Source: Alistipes senegalensis (lineage in GTDB: Bacteria; Bacteroidota; Bacteroidia; Bacteroidales; Rikenellaceae). Taken from it: a DNA stretch of 61,693 nt. The notes beneath the pieces were generated by a model. That model saw only the letters and a program-made list of their open reading frames with translations. It was not told where the DNA came from and did not search any database. Positions 36,314-45,380 of the stretch are shown in pieces (within the stretch, counting starts at the first letter, position 1; each line of letters opens with the position of its first letter). Both the position numbers and the translations under genes were made by a program. The stretch spans positions 64,544 through 126,236 of the forward strand of contig JAMPDE010000001.1 of assembly GCA_023665825.1 (NCBI GenBank). The letters run 5' to 3'.

Positions 36314-39300
36314 ATGAGAGCATTTCTACGACATGCGGCAATGCGGATGCTGACCGTATTGCTCTGTGTAGCGGCGACGACTGCTTGGGCTCAAAACCGC
36401 ACCGTGAAAGGAACGGTCACGGGACCCGACAACGCGCCGGTAGCGGGTGCCACCGTATTCGCGACGGACGGCAAAAACGTCCAAGCGATTCTGGCTGGCA
36501 CGACCACCGATTTCAACGGACAGTATCAGTTGACCATCCCCGCCAATGCCGCCGAAATTACGGTGGAATTCATTGGCTATGAGGCAGAAACAGCCAAAAT
36601 CGGGGGGGGGATTTCCGCTTATGACTTTACGCTGAAAGACTCCTCCATTCAGATGGAGGAGGTCGTAGCGATCGGCTACGCCAAAGTAAAACGCAAGGAT
36701 GTAACGGGTTCGACCGTATCGGTTTCGGGCACCGATCTTGCACAAGTTCCGGTCATGACCGCCGCACAGGCCCTGCAAGGCAAGGCCGCCGGCGTGAACA
36801 TCGTCTCGACCAGCGGCGCACCGGGTGCCGAATCGCAAATCACGATTCGAGGCGGCTCTTCGATCACGGGCTCGACCAAACCGCTCTACATCGTCGACGG
36901 ATTCGAGATGAGCGACGCCCTCGAAAACGTCGACATCAACGACATCGAATCCATCGACGTCCTCAAAGATGCCTCCGCAACGGCCATCTACGGTTCGCGC
37001 GGCTCCAACGGTATCATTCTCATCACCACCAAATCGGCCTCCAAAGGCAAAACGCAAGTCAGCTACAACACGCATTTCGCATTCGACACGCTGATCAACT
37101 CCATCGACATGGTGGACAACGTGGAAGACTATGTGAAATACCAGTACGAGCTGATGGCGCTGAACAACATGAAATCGGGCTTTGGCGCCGTATTCGACAA
37201 CGGAATGGCCGCCGACGACCCGGCTTTCGCATCGGGAGCATACGCACGCATCGCCGAACGCTATCGCAATGCCAAAGGCATCGACTGGCAGAACGAGGTA
37301 TTCGGCGGCTCCGCACTGACCCAGAGCCACAACGTCAACATCCAGACCGGCAACGAGAAAACCCAGCTGATGTTGAGCTACAACTACAACGGGCAGGAAG
37401 GCCTTTCGTCCAACTACGGCGCCTACAAGAATACGTTCCGCGCAAAAATCCAGACGGAACTCTACAAAGGCGTCCGATTCGACCTGAATACCAGCTTCAA
37501 CAACAAGAAAACCGTCGGCAGCGGCGTGTCGCTGCGGAACGTACTGATGGCCCCCCTGCACGGAGGTACGTTCAAAACCGAAGACGAACTGCTCGCCGAG
37601 CAATACATGCTCGACTACCGCAGCTACGACAGCAACTTCGGAGCCTACAACCCGCTGGTGCAGTCGATTTCCAAAGATGCCGTCAGTCTGAACCGCTCTT
37701 GGAACATCAACGCCGGTGTGGAATTCGATTTTCTGAAACACTTCACGTGGCGCACGGCCGGCAGCTACTCGTTCAGCAGCTCCAAAAGCAAATCCTTCAA
37801 CAACGAAAACTCGACGGAATATCTGACCGACCCCGTCAATACGGGCATCACCGGCGCCATCAAACCCAAAGAGAGCTACTCCTATCAGATTTCCAACACG
37901 CTGACCTACAATCAGACCTTCGCCGATAAACACAAGGTAGGCGTCCTGCTGGGTCAGGAAACGCGCTACAACGAATCGGAAGGCCTCGAACTTTCGATGA
38001 AACAGTTCCCCGAATTCAATTTCGGACTGGACAACATCACCAATGCGACCGTCAGCGAGAAGAAAACCAGCCACTCGCACAGCGGCATGGTATCGTTCTT
38101 CGCCCGTGTCAACTACACCTACGACGACCGTTATCTGCTGACCGGCACGGTTCGCGCCGACGGCTCGTCGAAGTTCAAACGCGGCAACCAATGGGGCGTA
38201 TTCAAGGCCGTATCGGGCGCATGGCGCATCTCGGAAGAGCGCTTCTGGAAAGAGCGCGGCATCTCCGACGTCATCAACGGACTGAAACTGCGCGTCGGCT
38301 ACGGCGAAACCGGTAACAACAACATCGACAATTACAGCTACGCCACGAGCCTGACCCAAACCGACTACCCGATGAACGGCGTACAAGGCACTCCGGCATT
38401 CGTGCTGGGCGACACGCTGGGCAATCCCGACCTGCAATGGGAAACCGTCGTGACATCCAACGTCGGTCTGGAGCTGTCGATGTTCAACAACCGCATCAAC
38501 CTCACGGCCGAATGGTACAACAACCAGTCGAACGACCTGCTGCTGTCGTGCAAAATTCCCGATGCGACGGGCTACACCAAACAGTTCCGCAACGTCGGCA
38601 AGATGCGCAATCGCGGCTGGGAAATCACGCTGAACACCGTCAACATCAGCAAAAAGAATTTCCGCTGGACCTCCGACCTGAACCTCACGTTCAACAAATC
38701 GAAAGTCATCGCACTGAACGATGACCAGACCGAACTGGTATTCAATCAGGGCAGCAACCGTTCGGGTACGGTTACCTACTACGCGACGGTAGGACAACGG
38801 CTCGGCGACATGTACGGCTACAAGTACGAAGGCATCTATACGACCGACGATTTCATCGAACTCGCTGACGGCAAACTGATCGTCCGCGACGGCGTGGTAC
38901 GCCCGTCGACCGGTTCGATCCAACCCGGCGACATGAAATTCGCCGCCGATTCGGAGGACGAAAACGGCAATCCCGTATTCTCGAAAGGCAAAATGGTCAA
39001 AATCGGCAACGGCGCGCCCGATTGCGTGGGCGGTTTCAACAATACGTTCACTTTCTACGGGTTCGACGTCAACGTCTTCATGAAGTTCTCGATCGGCAAC
39101 GACATCTACAACGCGACCAAGCACAGCATGTCGCCCTACGCCTCGTTCGAGACACCGAGCAAGGAGTTCGGTCTGAACTTCTATCGCCGCATCGACCCGG
39201 CGACCGGCAACGAAGCCGCTTCGCTGGCCTCCCTGCGCCGGCTGAACCCCAACGAAAGCGGCCGCACGTGGAGCTTCTCGCCTTACAACCGCGACAAGAT

Positions 39301-39586
39301 CACCTATGCCTCGTCGTATTTCGTGGAGGACGGCTCCTATCTGCGCATCGCCCAGCTGACGCTGGGGTACACCTTCCCCCAAAGATGGATGCAGAAAGTA
39401 CATATCAGCAAGGCCCGTCTCTATTTCACGGTCAACAACCTCGCGACGATCACCGGCTATTCGGGTCTCGACCCCGAAATTCCGGCCGTCGAATCCAACG
39501 ACAACGTCGTCATCAAACCCGGATACGACAGTTCGGTCTATCCGCGTTCGCGCAGCTATGTCGTAGGGCTTAATCTGACATTCTAA
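36314..39586 (+). CDS. SusC-like TonB-dependent glycan transporter
   Basis: A 1090-residue outer-membrane porin that imports oligosaccharides with its SusD partner. Order: signal peptide (1-25), carboxypeptidase-regulatory-like domain (about 28-110, VKGTVTGPDNAPVAGATVF), a TonB-box region (MEEVVAIGYAKVKRKDVTGS, about 116-135), plug (about 140-250, GSRGSNGIILITTK), then the barrel to the C-terminus (YVVGLNLTF). It is followed at once by a SusD gene, a pectate lyase and GH genes, so the likely cargo is a rhamnogalacturonan/pectin fragment. A run of nine G at 36602-36610 near residue 97 could cause on/off frameshifting. Confidence 0.95.
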   Translation: MRAFLRHAAMRMLTVLLCVAATTAWAQNRTVKGTVTGPDNAPVAGATVFATDGKNVQAILAGTTTDFNGQYQLTIPANAAEITVEFIGYEAETAKIGGGISAYDFTLKDSSIQMEEVVAIGYAKVKRKDVTGSTVSVSGTDLAQVPVMTAAQALQGKAAGVNIVSTSGAPGAESQITIRGGSSITGSTKPLYIVDGFEMSDALENVDINDIESIDVLKDASATAIYGSRGSNGIILITTKSASKGKTQVSYNTHFAFDTLINSIDMVDNVEDYVKYQYELMALNNMKSGFGAVFDNGMAADDPAFASGAYARIAERYRNAKGIDWQNEVFGGSALTQSHNVNIQTGNEKTQLMLSYNYNGQEGLSSNYGAYKNTFRAKIQTELYKGVRFDLNTSFNNKKTVGSGVSLRNVLMAPLHGGTFKTEDELLAEQYMLDYRSYDSNFGAYNPLVQSISKDAVSLNRSWNINAGVEFDFLKHFTWRTAGSYSFSSSKSKSFNNENSTEYLTDPVNTGITGAIKPKESYSYQISNTLTYNQTFADKHKVGVLLGQETRYNESEGLELSMKQFPEFNFGLDNITNATVSEKKTSHSHSGMVSFFARVNYTYDDRYLLTGTVRADGSSKFKRGNQWGVFKAVSGAWRISEERFWKERGISDVINGLKLRVGYGETGNNNIDNYSYATSLTQTDYPMNGVQGTPAFVLGDTLGNPDLQWETVVTSNVGLELSMFNNRINLTAEWYNNQSNDLLLSCKIPDATGYTKQFRNVGKMRNRGWEITLNTVNISKKNFRWTSDLNLTFNKSKVIALNDDQTELVFNQGSNRSGTVTYYATVGQRLGDMYGYKYEGIYTTDDFIELADGKLIVRDGVVRPSTGSIQPGDMKFAADSEDENGNPVFSKGKMVKIGNGAPDCVGGFNNTFTFYGFDVNVFMKFSIGNDIYNATKHSMSPYASFETPSKEFGLNFYRRIDPATGNEAASLASLRRLNPNESGRTWSFSPYNRDKITYASSYFVEDGSYLRIAQLTLGYTFPQRWMQKVHISKARLYFTVNNLATITGYSGLDPEIPAVESNDNVVIKPGYDSSVYPRSRSYVVGLNLTF
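36602..36610 (+). repeat. Nine-G homopolymer inside the SusC gene
   Basis: Nine G encode Gly-Gly-Gly near residue 97, at the end of the carboxypeptidase-like domain. Slippage would truncate the transporter before its plug and barrel. Confidence 0.7.
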
Positions 39587-39606
39587 ACACACAGAGACTC
39601 ATCATC

Positions 39607-41727
39607 ATGAAAAAGATATTATCCGTATTATCCGTCGTCGCGCTCGCATTGGGAGCGACCTCCTGCGAGGATTGGCTGGAAATGGATCCCTACGCTTCGA
39701 CGGACTCGAAAACGATTTTCGCCAACGAACAGAACGCCGAAGCCTATGTCAAAGGCTGCTATCGCGGGCTGATCGTCAAAGAACTGTACTACCAGTTGGG
39801 AGCCGGCGACGGTGTCGTCCACTCGTCCGAAGACGGTGTAGGCGGCTCGAAATACTACATTTGCAACTACAACTACGACCCGAAAGCCCCCTATACGCTG
39901 ACGACGGGTTACCGCGAAGCCTACGGCACGATAGAAGCCACGAATCTCGGCATCAAGAACCTGCTCGAAATGCCCGAAACCGACAACCGCAATGCGATGC
40001 TGGCGGAGCTTTACTCCATCCGAGCATTCGCCTACTACAACCTGATTCGCGTTTACGGGGATATGCCGGCAATCTGGGAGCCGATGGAGTCGCTCGACCC
40101 TACCGCAGAATCGACCTTCTACCCCTATCGTGCATCACGCGATGAAATTTACGACCATATCATCGCCGACATGCAGCAATGGATCGACTGCCTGCCGACC
40201 AAAGCCAGCGGTGCCTACGGCGGTTCGGTCGAACGGTTGACCCAAGACGGAGCCTACGCCCTGCTGGCCCGCATCGCGCTCTATGCGGCCGGATACTCGC
40301 TGCGCTGGGATCTGAAGACGCTCGACCCCGCCACGATGGAGATGAAACGCCGCGACGATGCCGAACGGGTGAACGAACTCTATCGAATCGCCAGCAACGC
40401 CTGCGAAAAGGTGATGCAGATGCCCGGCAACGACCTCGTACGGGGAACAGGCACCATGACCGCATTCCAGAATCTGTGGTACAGCTACGACAGCCGCAAT
40501 TTCGCCACGTCGAATCTCGAATTCCTCTGGCAGCAGGCCTGCTACGGCGACAACACCAACTCCGACTTCAACCGCTATGCCCATCCGGGCAGCTATCGCG
40601 GCTGCTACGGCACGGAAAAAGCGATGCAAAACGTGCTGCCGACCTACTATCTGTCGTTCGATGCGAAAGACGAACGTCGCGACGTCACGTGCGCCCCGTG
40701 GAGCTGCTATCCGATGACCGGCGACGGTACGGAAGCCGACGCCAAAATGGTGCTGACCGGTACGACCTATTCGTGCATCCTGCTCGGCAAATTCCGCCAG
40801 CAATGGCGCGTACAGTCGAAAAAAGCGGCAGAAAAGATGAACCTCGACATTCCGCTGCTGCGTTTCGCCGACGTGCTGCTGGGCTATGCCGAAGCACAAA
40901 CCTACCTCAACGGAGCTCCTACGGGCGAGGCGATCGCCGCGCTGCAACGGGTTCGCACACGGGCCGGTGTCACCGACATGGCCGTACCGACCGACCTCGA
41001 AGGATTCATCGACGCCCTTGCCCAAGAACGCAAATGGGAGTTCGCAGGCGAAATGTGGCTCCGCACCGACCTGATCCGTATGAACCGGCTGGACGGCATG
41101 GTACGCACCACGCAGCAGGAGATGATGGATTTCTCGGACAAGACGGGAAAATACGGCGATGTGGCCAAATACCGCCTTTACAAGCTCACGATGGACAACA
41201 AGAAATGGGCCGATGCCTCTGCTCCGCTGACGGTCGAACATATCGACATCACCGATCCGGCCGAAATCGCCATCGTATCGAAAAAGGCCGCTGCGCTCCC
41301 GACAAAAGGGAACGGCGAAAGCAACGAAGCCTACGCAGCACGGGTAAAAGAAGCCCAAGCCGCTTACCAAGCACAGCTGAAGCCCGTATTGGAAGCACAC
41401 GGCGTTACGGTCGGCGACAGCGACCAATGGTATGCGATCGACATGTTCATGGGCTACAAATCCGATTTCAATACGGCGAACCGCAAAAATATCGGGTTCA
41501 CGACGGATGCCATCCACGTAGGTACCAACATCGCCAACAGCCCGACGGGAAGCGCCGAGAACGGCAACAAATATCCGGCGTGGATCCACACCGACGACAA
41601 TTCGGACGGCATCTACTTCGCCTATCAGAAAAACAAGGTGGAATTGCTGCCGCTCGCCGATGCGACGGCCGGCCATCCGCGTGTGGACAACCCCAATTTG
41701 AGCCAACATCCCGGATACGCGAACTGA
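39607..41727 (+). CDS. SusD/RagB-like surface glycan-binding lipoprotein
   Basis: A 706-residue partner of the SusC protein, capping it and capturing glycan at the cell surface. The lipoprotein signal ends in LGATSC (Cys about 20). The N-terminal TPR-like helices include AEAYVKGCYRGL, LAELYSIRAFAYYNLIRVYGDMP-type segments and AYALLARIALYAAGY. The C-terminal RagB/SusD region has QERKWEFAGEMWLRTDLIRM. It starts 20 bases after SusC. It is longer than many SusD proteins (500-600), with extra sequence at about 520-640. Confidence 0.94.
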   Translation: MKKILSVLSVVALALGATSCEDWLEMDPYASTDSKTIFANEQNAEAYVKGCYRGLIVKELYYQLGAGDGVVHSSEDGVGGSKYYICNYNYDPKAPYTLTTGYREAYGTIEATNLGIKNLLEMPETDNRNAMLAELYSIRAFAYYNLIRVYGDMPAIWEPMESLDPTAESTFYPYRASRDEIYDHIIADMQQWIDCLPTKASGAYGGSVERLTQDGAYALLARIALYAAGYSLRWDLKTLDPATMEMKRRDDAERVNELYRIASNACEKVMQMPGNDLVRGTGTMTAFQNLWYSYDSRNFATSNLEFLWQQACYGDNTNSDFNRYAHPGSYRGCYGTEKAMQNVLPTYYLSFDAKDERRDVTCAPWSCYPMTGDGTEADAKMVLTGTTYSCILLGKFRQQWRVQSKKAAEKMNLDIPLLRFADVLLGYAEAQTYLNGAPTGEAIAALQRVRTRAGVTDMAVPTDLEGFIDALAQERKWEFAGEMWLRTDLIRMNRLDGMVRTTQQEMMDFSDKTGKYGDVAKYRLYKLTMDNKKWADASAPLTVEHIDITDPAEIAIVSKKAAALPTKGNGESNEAYAARVKEAQAAYQAQLKPVLEAHGVTVGDSDQWYAIDMFMGYKSDFNTANRKNIGFTTDAIHVGTNIANSPTGSAENGNKYPAWIHTDDNSDGIYFAYQKNKVELLPLADATAGHPRVDNPNLSQHPGYAN

Positions 41728-41740
41728 TTTTCAGACGGAA

Positions 41741-41774
41741 CCGGTGAATCCGTCCTGCAAAACGGATTCACCGG
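41741..41774 (+). promoter_or_regulatory. Intercistronic stem-loop between SusD and PL1 genes
   Basis: CCGGTGAATCCG (41741-41752) pairs perfectly with CGGATTCACCGG (41763-41774), loop 10 bases, with no T-run. It probably protects the susCD part of the mRNA or attenuates transcription into the downstream enzyme genes. Confidence 0.6.
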
Positions 41775-41804
41775 CCGAAACAAAAACCGATAAACGATAA
41801 AAAC

Positions 41805-43340
41805 ATGAAACTCAAAACATATATCCTGCTGCTTCCGGTATTTGCGCTCTCCGCAGCCGTCGGATGCACGGACGACACCACCTATGTCGCCGCCAACCAG
41901 CCCGGTCCTTTCGAGGAGTACGACGAAGTGCTGGCTTTCCCCAGTGCCGTCGGATTCGGACGCCACGCTTCGGGCGGCCGCGGCGGAGAAATCTACCACG
42001 TAACCAATCTGAACACCGAAGGCGAAGGCTCGATCGTCGATGCCGTCAGCCAATCGGGACGCATCATCGTGTTCGATGTCGCCGGATTCATCGACCTCAG
42101 CAAAGCCAGCGGCCGCACGTTGGTACTCAAAAGCAATCAGACCCTGCTGTTCCAAACGGCACCGGGCGACGGCATCGTGCTGACCGGAGGCCGCGTATCG
42201 TCGTCGGGCGCCTCGAACCTCATCGTCCGCTACATGCGCATCCGCGTCGGCCGGACGGGCGACTCCGACGGTTCGCTCGACGCAGGCGGACTGGCGAGCG
42301 GCAAAGATGTGATTTACGACCATTGCTCGTTCATCTGGGGCGAAGACGAATGCTTCTCGATCAATGCCGACAACAAAGGCACCCGTCCGCAGAACATCAC
42401 GCTCCAAAACTGCATCTTCGGGCAGGGACAGATGAACCACTCGGCCGGCGGTCTGGTCCAAACCAACGACGACGAAGGCGTTACGCTCTACCGCAACCTC
42501 TACATCGACAATGCGACCCGCAACAACAAAATCAAGGGGTTGAACCAGTATGTCAACAACGTGGTTTACAACTGGACGGACGGTGCCTACATCATGGGCG
42601 GCGACTCGTCGGGCAAATCGAAGACGCAAATCGAAAACAACTACTTCATCTACGGTCCCGGATGGGTTTGGCGCAATACCGATGCGACGAAGATTCCCGA
42701 CGAGGTGAAAAACAACCCCGAAATCTGTTCGCCCGTAGGCACCAACGGAAAATACTGCGAAGTATTGAGCCAAGAGAGCATCAAGCCGGCTTTCACCCGT
42801 GCGAATGCCGATTTCGCGACCTATTGCGTGGGCAACTACGTCGACAAGGACAAGGACGGCGCGCTGAACGGCACGGAAATCACGCAGGACAACTTCACCG
42901 ACAATTACGCCCCCGATTCTTCGGCTCCCGACGGCGTTCCGACGTTCCTCGCCGCCTGCCCGGAAGAGATGCCGGCCATTCCGAACGTGATGTCGGCCGC
43001 AGAGGCTTACGCATGGATTCTCGAAAACGGCGGAGCCACGCTGCCCAAGCGCGACAAGGTGGAACAATTCCTGATCGACGAACTCAAATCGCTCGGTGCA
43101 GCAGGCGTCATCCTGCGCGACGAACGCAAACCGATCCAGTATGCGCTGGCAGGAACGTGGAAAGATGGTTTCGTAGCACAGGAAACGCCCGACTACTCGG
43201 ACGATACGGACAAGGACGGCATGCCCGACGCGTGGGAAACGGCACACGGACTGAATCCCAACGACCCGTCGGATGCCGCGAAGTTCTCCAACAACGGCTA
43301 CTCGAACATCGAGAACTACGTATTCTCGCTTGAAAACTAA
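41805..43340 (+). CDS. PL1-type pectate lyase, lipoprotein
   Basis: A 511-residue lipoprotein (signal ending LSAAVGC) with a right-handed parallel beta-helix. It cleaves polygalacturonate-type chains by beta-elimination, giving unsaturated ends that the GH105 enzymes remove. The beta-helix is visible as repeated turns such as VIYDHCSFIWGEDECFSINA, NITLQNCIFGQG and GVTLYRNLYIDN. Asp/Glu-rich turns suit calcium binding. The C-terminal DTDKDGMPDAWETAHGLNP is a calcium-binding thrombospondin-type-3-like repeat. It lies in the susCD operon behind a stem-loop. Confidence 0.85.
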   Translation: MKLKTYILLLPVFALSAAVGCTDDTTYVAANQPGPFEEYDEVLAFPSAVGFGRHASGGRGGEIYHVTNLNTEGEGSIVDAVSQSGRIIVFDVAGFIDLSKASGRTLVLKSNQTLLFQTAPGDGIVLTGGRVSSSGASNLIVRYMRIRVGRTGDSDGSLDAGGLASGKDVIYDHCSFIWGEDECFSINADNKGTRPQNITLQNCIFGQGQMNHSAGGLVQTNDDEGVTLYRNLYIDNATRNNKIKGLNQYVNNVVYNWTDGAYIMGGDSSGKSKTQIENNYFIYGPGWVWRNTDATKIPDEVKNNPEICSPVGTNGKYCEVLSQESIKPAFTRANADFATYCVGNYVDKDKDGALNGTEITQDNFTDNYAPDSSAPDGVPTFLAACPEEMPAIPNVMSAAEAYAWILENGGATLPKRDKVEQFLIDELKSLGAAGVILRDERKPIQYALAGTWKDGFVAQETPDYSDDTDKDGMPDAWETAHGLNPNDPSDAAKFSNNGYSNIENYVFSLEN

Positions 43341-43361
43341 CCCTAAACGACGATTCCAATC

Positions 43362-45212
43362 ATGAAAACAGGAAAATACATCACCGTCCTGTCTGTCGCG
43401 CTGCTGGCAGCGGCCGGTTGCTCGGACGACAAGACCGAAACGGTCTACAAGCCCTACTCGACCGTCGTCGAAGTGGCTGCGGACTGCGAACTTCCGGTGA
43501 AATTCGGTACGGGAGACGAGCTCTACATCAACCGGGTACCTTTCTCCATCTACACCGGAAACCAAATCAACCTGCACGACGCGGCACCGGCATTGGAGTA
43601 CCTGCTCTACGCTCCGGTACCCAACAGCGAAGAAGACACCCGGCTGATCTATACGCTGCCGGCCAAACAAACCTACGTGGCGAACGGCGTCGACGTAAAG
43701 GCCTGCCCGATCTTCGGCATCACGGACAACGACGCCATGAACGACAAAATCGAAGTACGTCCGGCCTGCGGTGCCTTGAAACTCTCCATTCCGGCACCGG
43801 AGGACGACGGATTCGCAGCCGTTACGTCGATCAAACTGCGCACGTATGACTACGTGCTGGCCGGCGACATCGCACTCGACTACACCACCGGAGCGGTCGA
43901 CTGGGTCGGTGCGGCCTCGCAGGCCGTAACCTTGTCGGGCAACATCGACATTTCCGCTCCCAAGTCCGCAAAAAGCACCGAAAGTACGGAAGGCGGCGAA
44001 ACGCCCGAAGAACCGGCCGTGCACTACACGGAGGTCTATTTCGCCCTGCCGCCGATGAAAATCCACGACAATCTCGAAGTGACCATGATTTCGTCCAAAG
44101 GTAGCTCCACGTTCAACATCGACACGAAGAACAAAGTAATCGAACAAGGCAAAGTGCTGTCCGTCGTACCGTCGGCCGAAAGCATCAAATGGGTTTCGGC
44201 TAAACCGTTCTACGGCAAGACGAACTGCGTGCTCGTCGCTCCCGGCACGACTTCGGTCACCGTCGACTGTACGCCGCACATGACCACCAGTCTGACCTAC
44301 GCCTACGAATTCCTCGACGGTTCCGAAGAGGCCGCTTCGGCAGGCGTGCTCTGGAACGATGTTTCGCCCACGTTCATCACCGGCGTACAACTGGCAGCGA
44401 ACCGCAAATCGTTCACCGCGACGCTCGACGGACAACCGGGCAATGCCGTAGTGGCTATCTACGACAACAGCGGCACCGTGCTCTGGTCGTTCCACATCTG
44501 GGTGACGGAACATGCCGACCACGACTACGGAAACGGCTATACGTTCATGGATCGTCATCTGGGAGCGGTTTCGCTCGATCCCGCCGATGGAAACAAGGCA
44601 TACGGCTTCATCTATCAATGGGGACGCAAGGATCCGTTCATGTACAACAATTGGAGCCTCTACAATGAGAGCGGCGCCACCAAACTCGACAGTCCCGTAA
44701 AATCGAGCTCGAGCACGGGCACGATCGAATATGCCGTCGCTCACCCGATGCAACAAATCAATTTCAGCAAAAAATCGCCGGGACTTTGGTTAGCGGCTGC
44801 GAACGATGCGCTATGGGGCAATCCCGAAGGATACGCCAACCCCGACCCGAAAACGCTCCGCAAGTCCGTATACGACCCGTGTCCCGAAGGCTACATGGTA
44901 GCCCCGAACGACGCTTGGCTGAAATCCGACAAAACGAATTCCGTTTTCTCCGGCGAAGGCACATCGGGCAAAGGGTTGCAAACCGTTATCAACGGGCACG
45001 ACGTCTATTATCCCTATTCGGGCCTTTACAACGGAAGCGGCTCTTACGCGGATCAAGGCAAAGACGGTTCGACCCTGAAAAGCTGTCCGCTCGCAGCCAA
45101 AGGGCAAGCAGCTTATGCCATCATCAAGAGCGTGAATCCGACCGTAACCGGCAAGGGCAACCGTCTGGCCAACTGCTACTCGGTACGCTGTGTCAAGGAA
45201 ACGGCCAAATAG
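43362..45212 (+). CDS. Surface lipoprotein with fimbrillin-like region and C-terminal FISUMP/C-type-lectin-like domain
   Basis: A 616-residue lipoprotein (signal ending LLAAAGC). The N-terminal 270 residues are beta-rich and resemble fimbrillin/Mfa-type domains. The C-terminal part, about residues 395-616 (YTFMDRHLGAVSLDPADG, YQWGRKDPF, YDPCPEGYMVAP and the final NCYSVRCVKE), follows the Fibrobacter-succinogenes-paralog / C-type-lectin-like pattern. The last motif resembles the end of the DGR target and templates (GFSVRCVR), but it contains no A-to-N variable repeat. It is probably the PUL's surface glycan-binding protein. Its gene is the last before a strong terminator. Confidence 0.7.
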   Translation: MKTGKYITVLSVALLAAAGCSDDKTETVYKPYSTVVEVAADCELPVKFGTGDELYINRVPFSIYTGNQINLHDAAPALEYLLYAPVPNSEEDTRLIYTLPAKQTYVANGVDVKACPIFGITDNDAMNDKIEVRPACGALKLSIPAPEDDGFAAVTSIKLRTYDYVLAGDIALDYTTGAVDWVGAASQAVTLSGNIDISAPKSAKSTESTEGGETPEEPAVHYTEVYFALPPMKIHDNLEVTMISSKGSSTFNIDTKNKVIEQGKVLSVVPSAESIKWVSAKPFYGKTNCVLVAPGTTSVTVDCTPHMTTSLTYAYEFLDGSEEAASAGVLWNDVSPTFITGVQLAANRKSFTATLDGQPGNAVVAIYDNSGTVLWSFHIWVTEHADHDYGNGYTFMDRHLGAVSLDPADGNKAYGFIYQWGRKDPFMYNNWSLYNESGATKLDSPVKSSSSTGTIEYAVAHPMQQINFSKKSPGLWLAAANDALWGNPEGYANPDPKTLRKSVYDPCPEGYMVAPNDAWLKSDKTNSVFSGEGTSGKGLQTVINGHDVYYPYSGLYNGSGSYADQGKDGSTLKSCPLAAKGQAAYAIIKSVNPTVTGKGNRLANCYSVRCVKETAK

Positions 45213-45249
45213 CACCGAAATGCGCTGCGGAGCAATCCGTTAAACCGGT

Positions 45250-45282
45250 GGAAGACCCGCAAGGATGCGGGTCTTCCTTTTT
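45250..45282 (+). terminator. Strong intrinsic terminator after the SusCD-PL1-lipoprotein operon
   Basis: Perfect 12-base arms (GGAAGACCCGCA with TGCGGGTCTTCC), loop AGGA, followed by TTTTTA. It splits the locus into two transcription units. Confidence 0.92.
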
Positions 45283-45380
45283 ATCGCAACCGTTTTTACG
45301 TCCGATTTTGCCGGTTTCTGCGAAAAAAAAGCTATATTTACCAAATTCCAAATATCACCAAAACAAACACACGATCCGTC

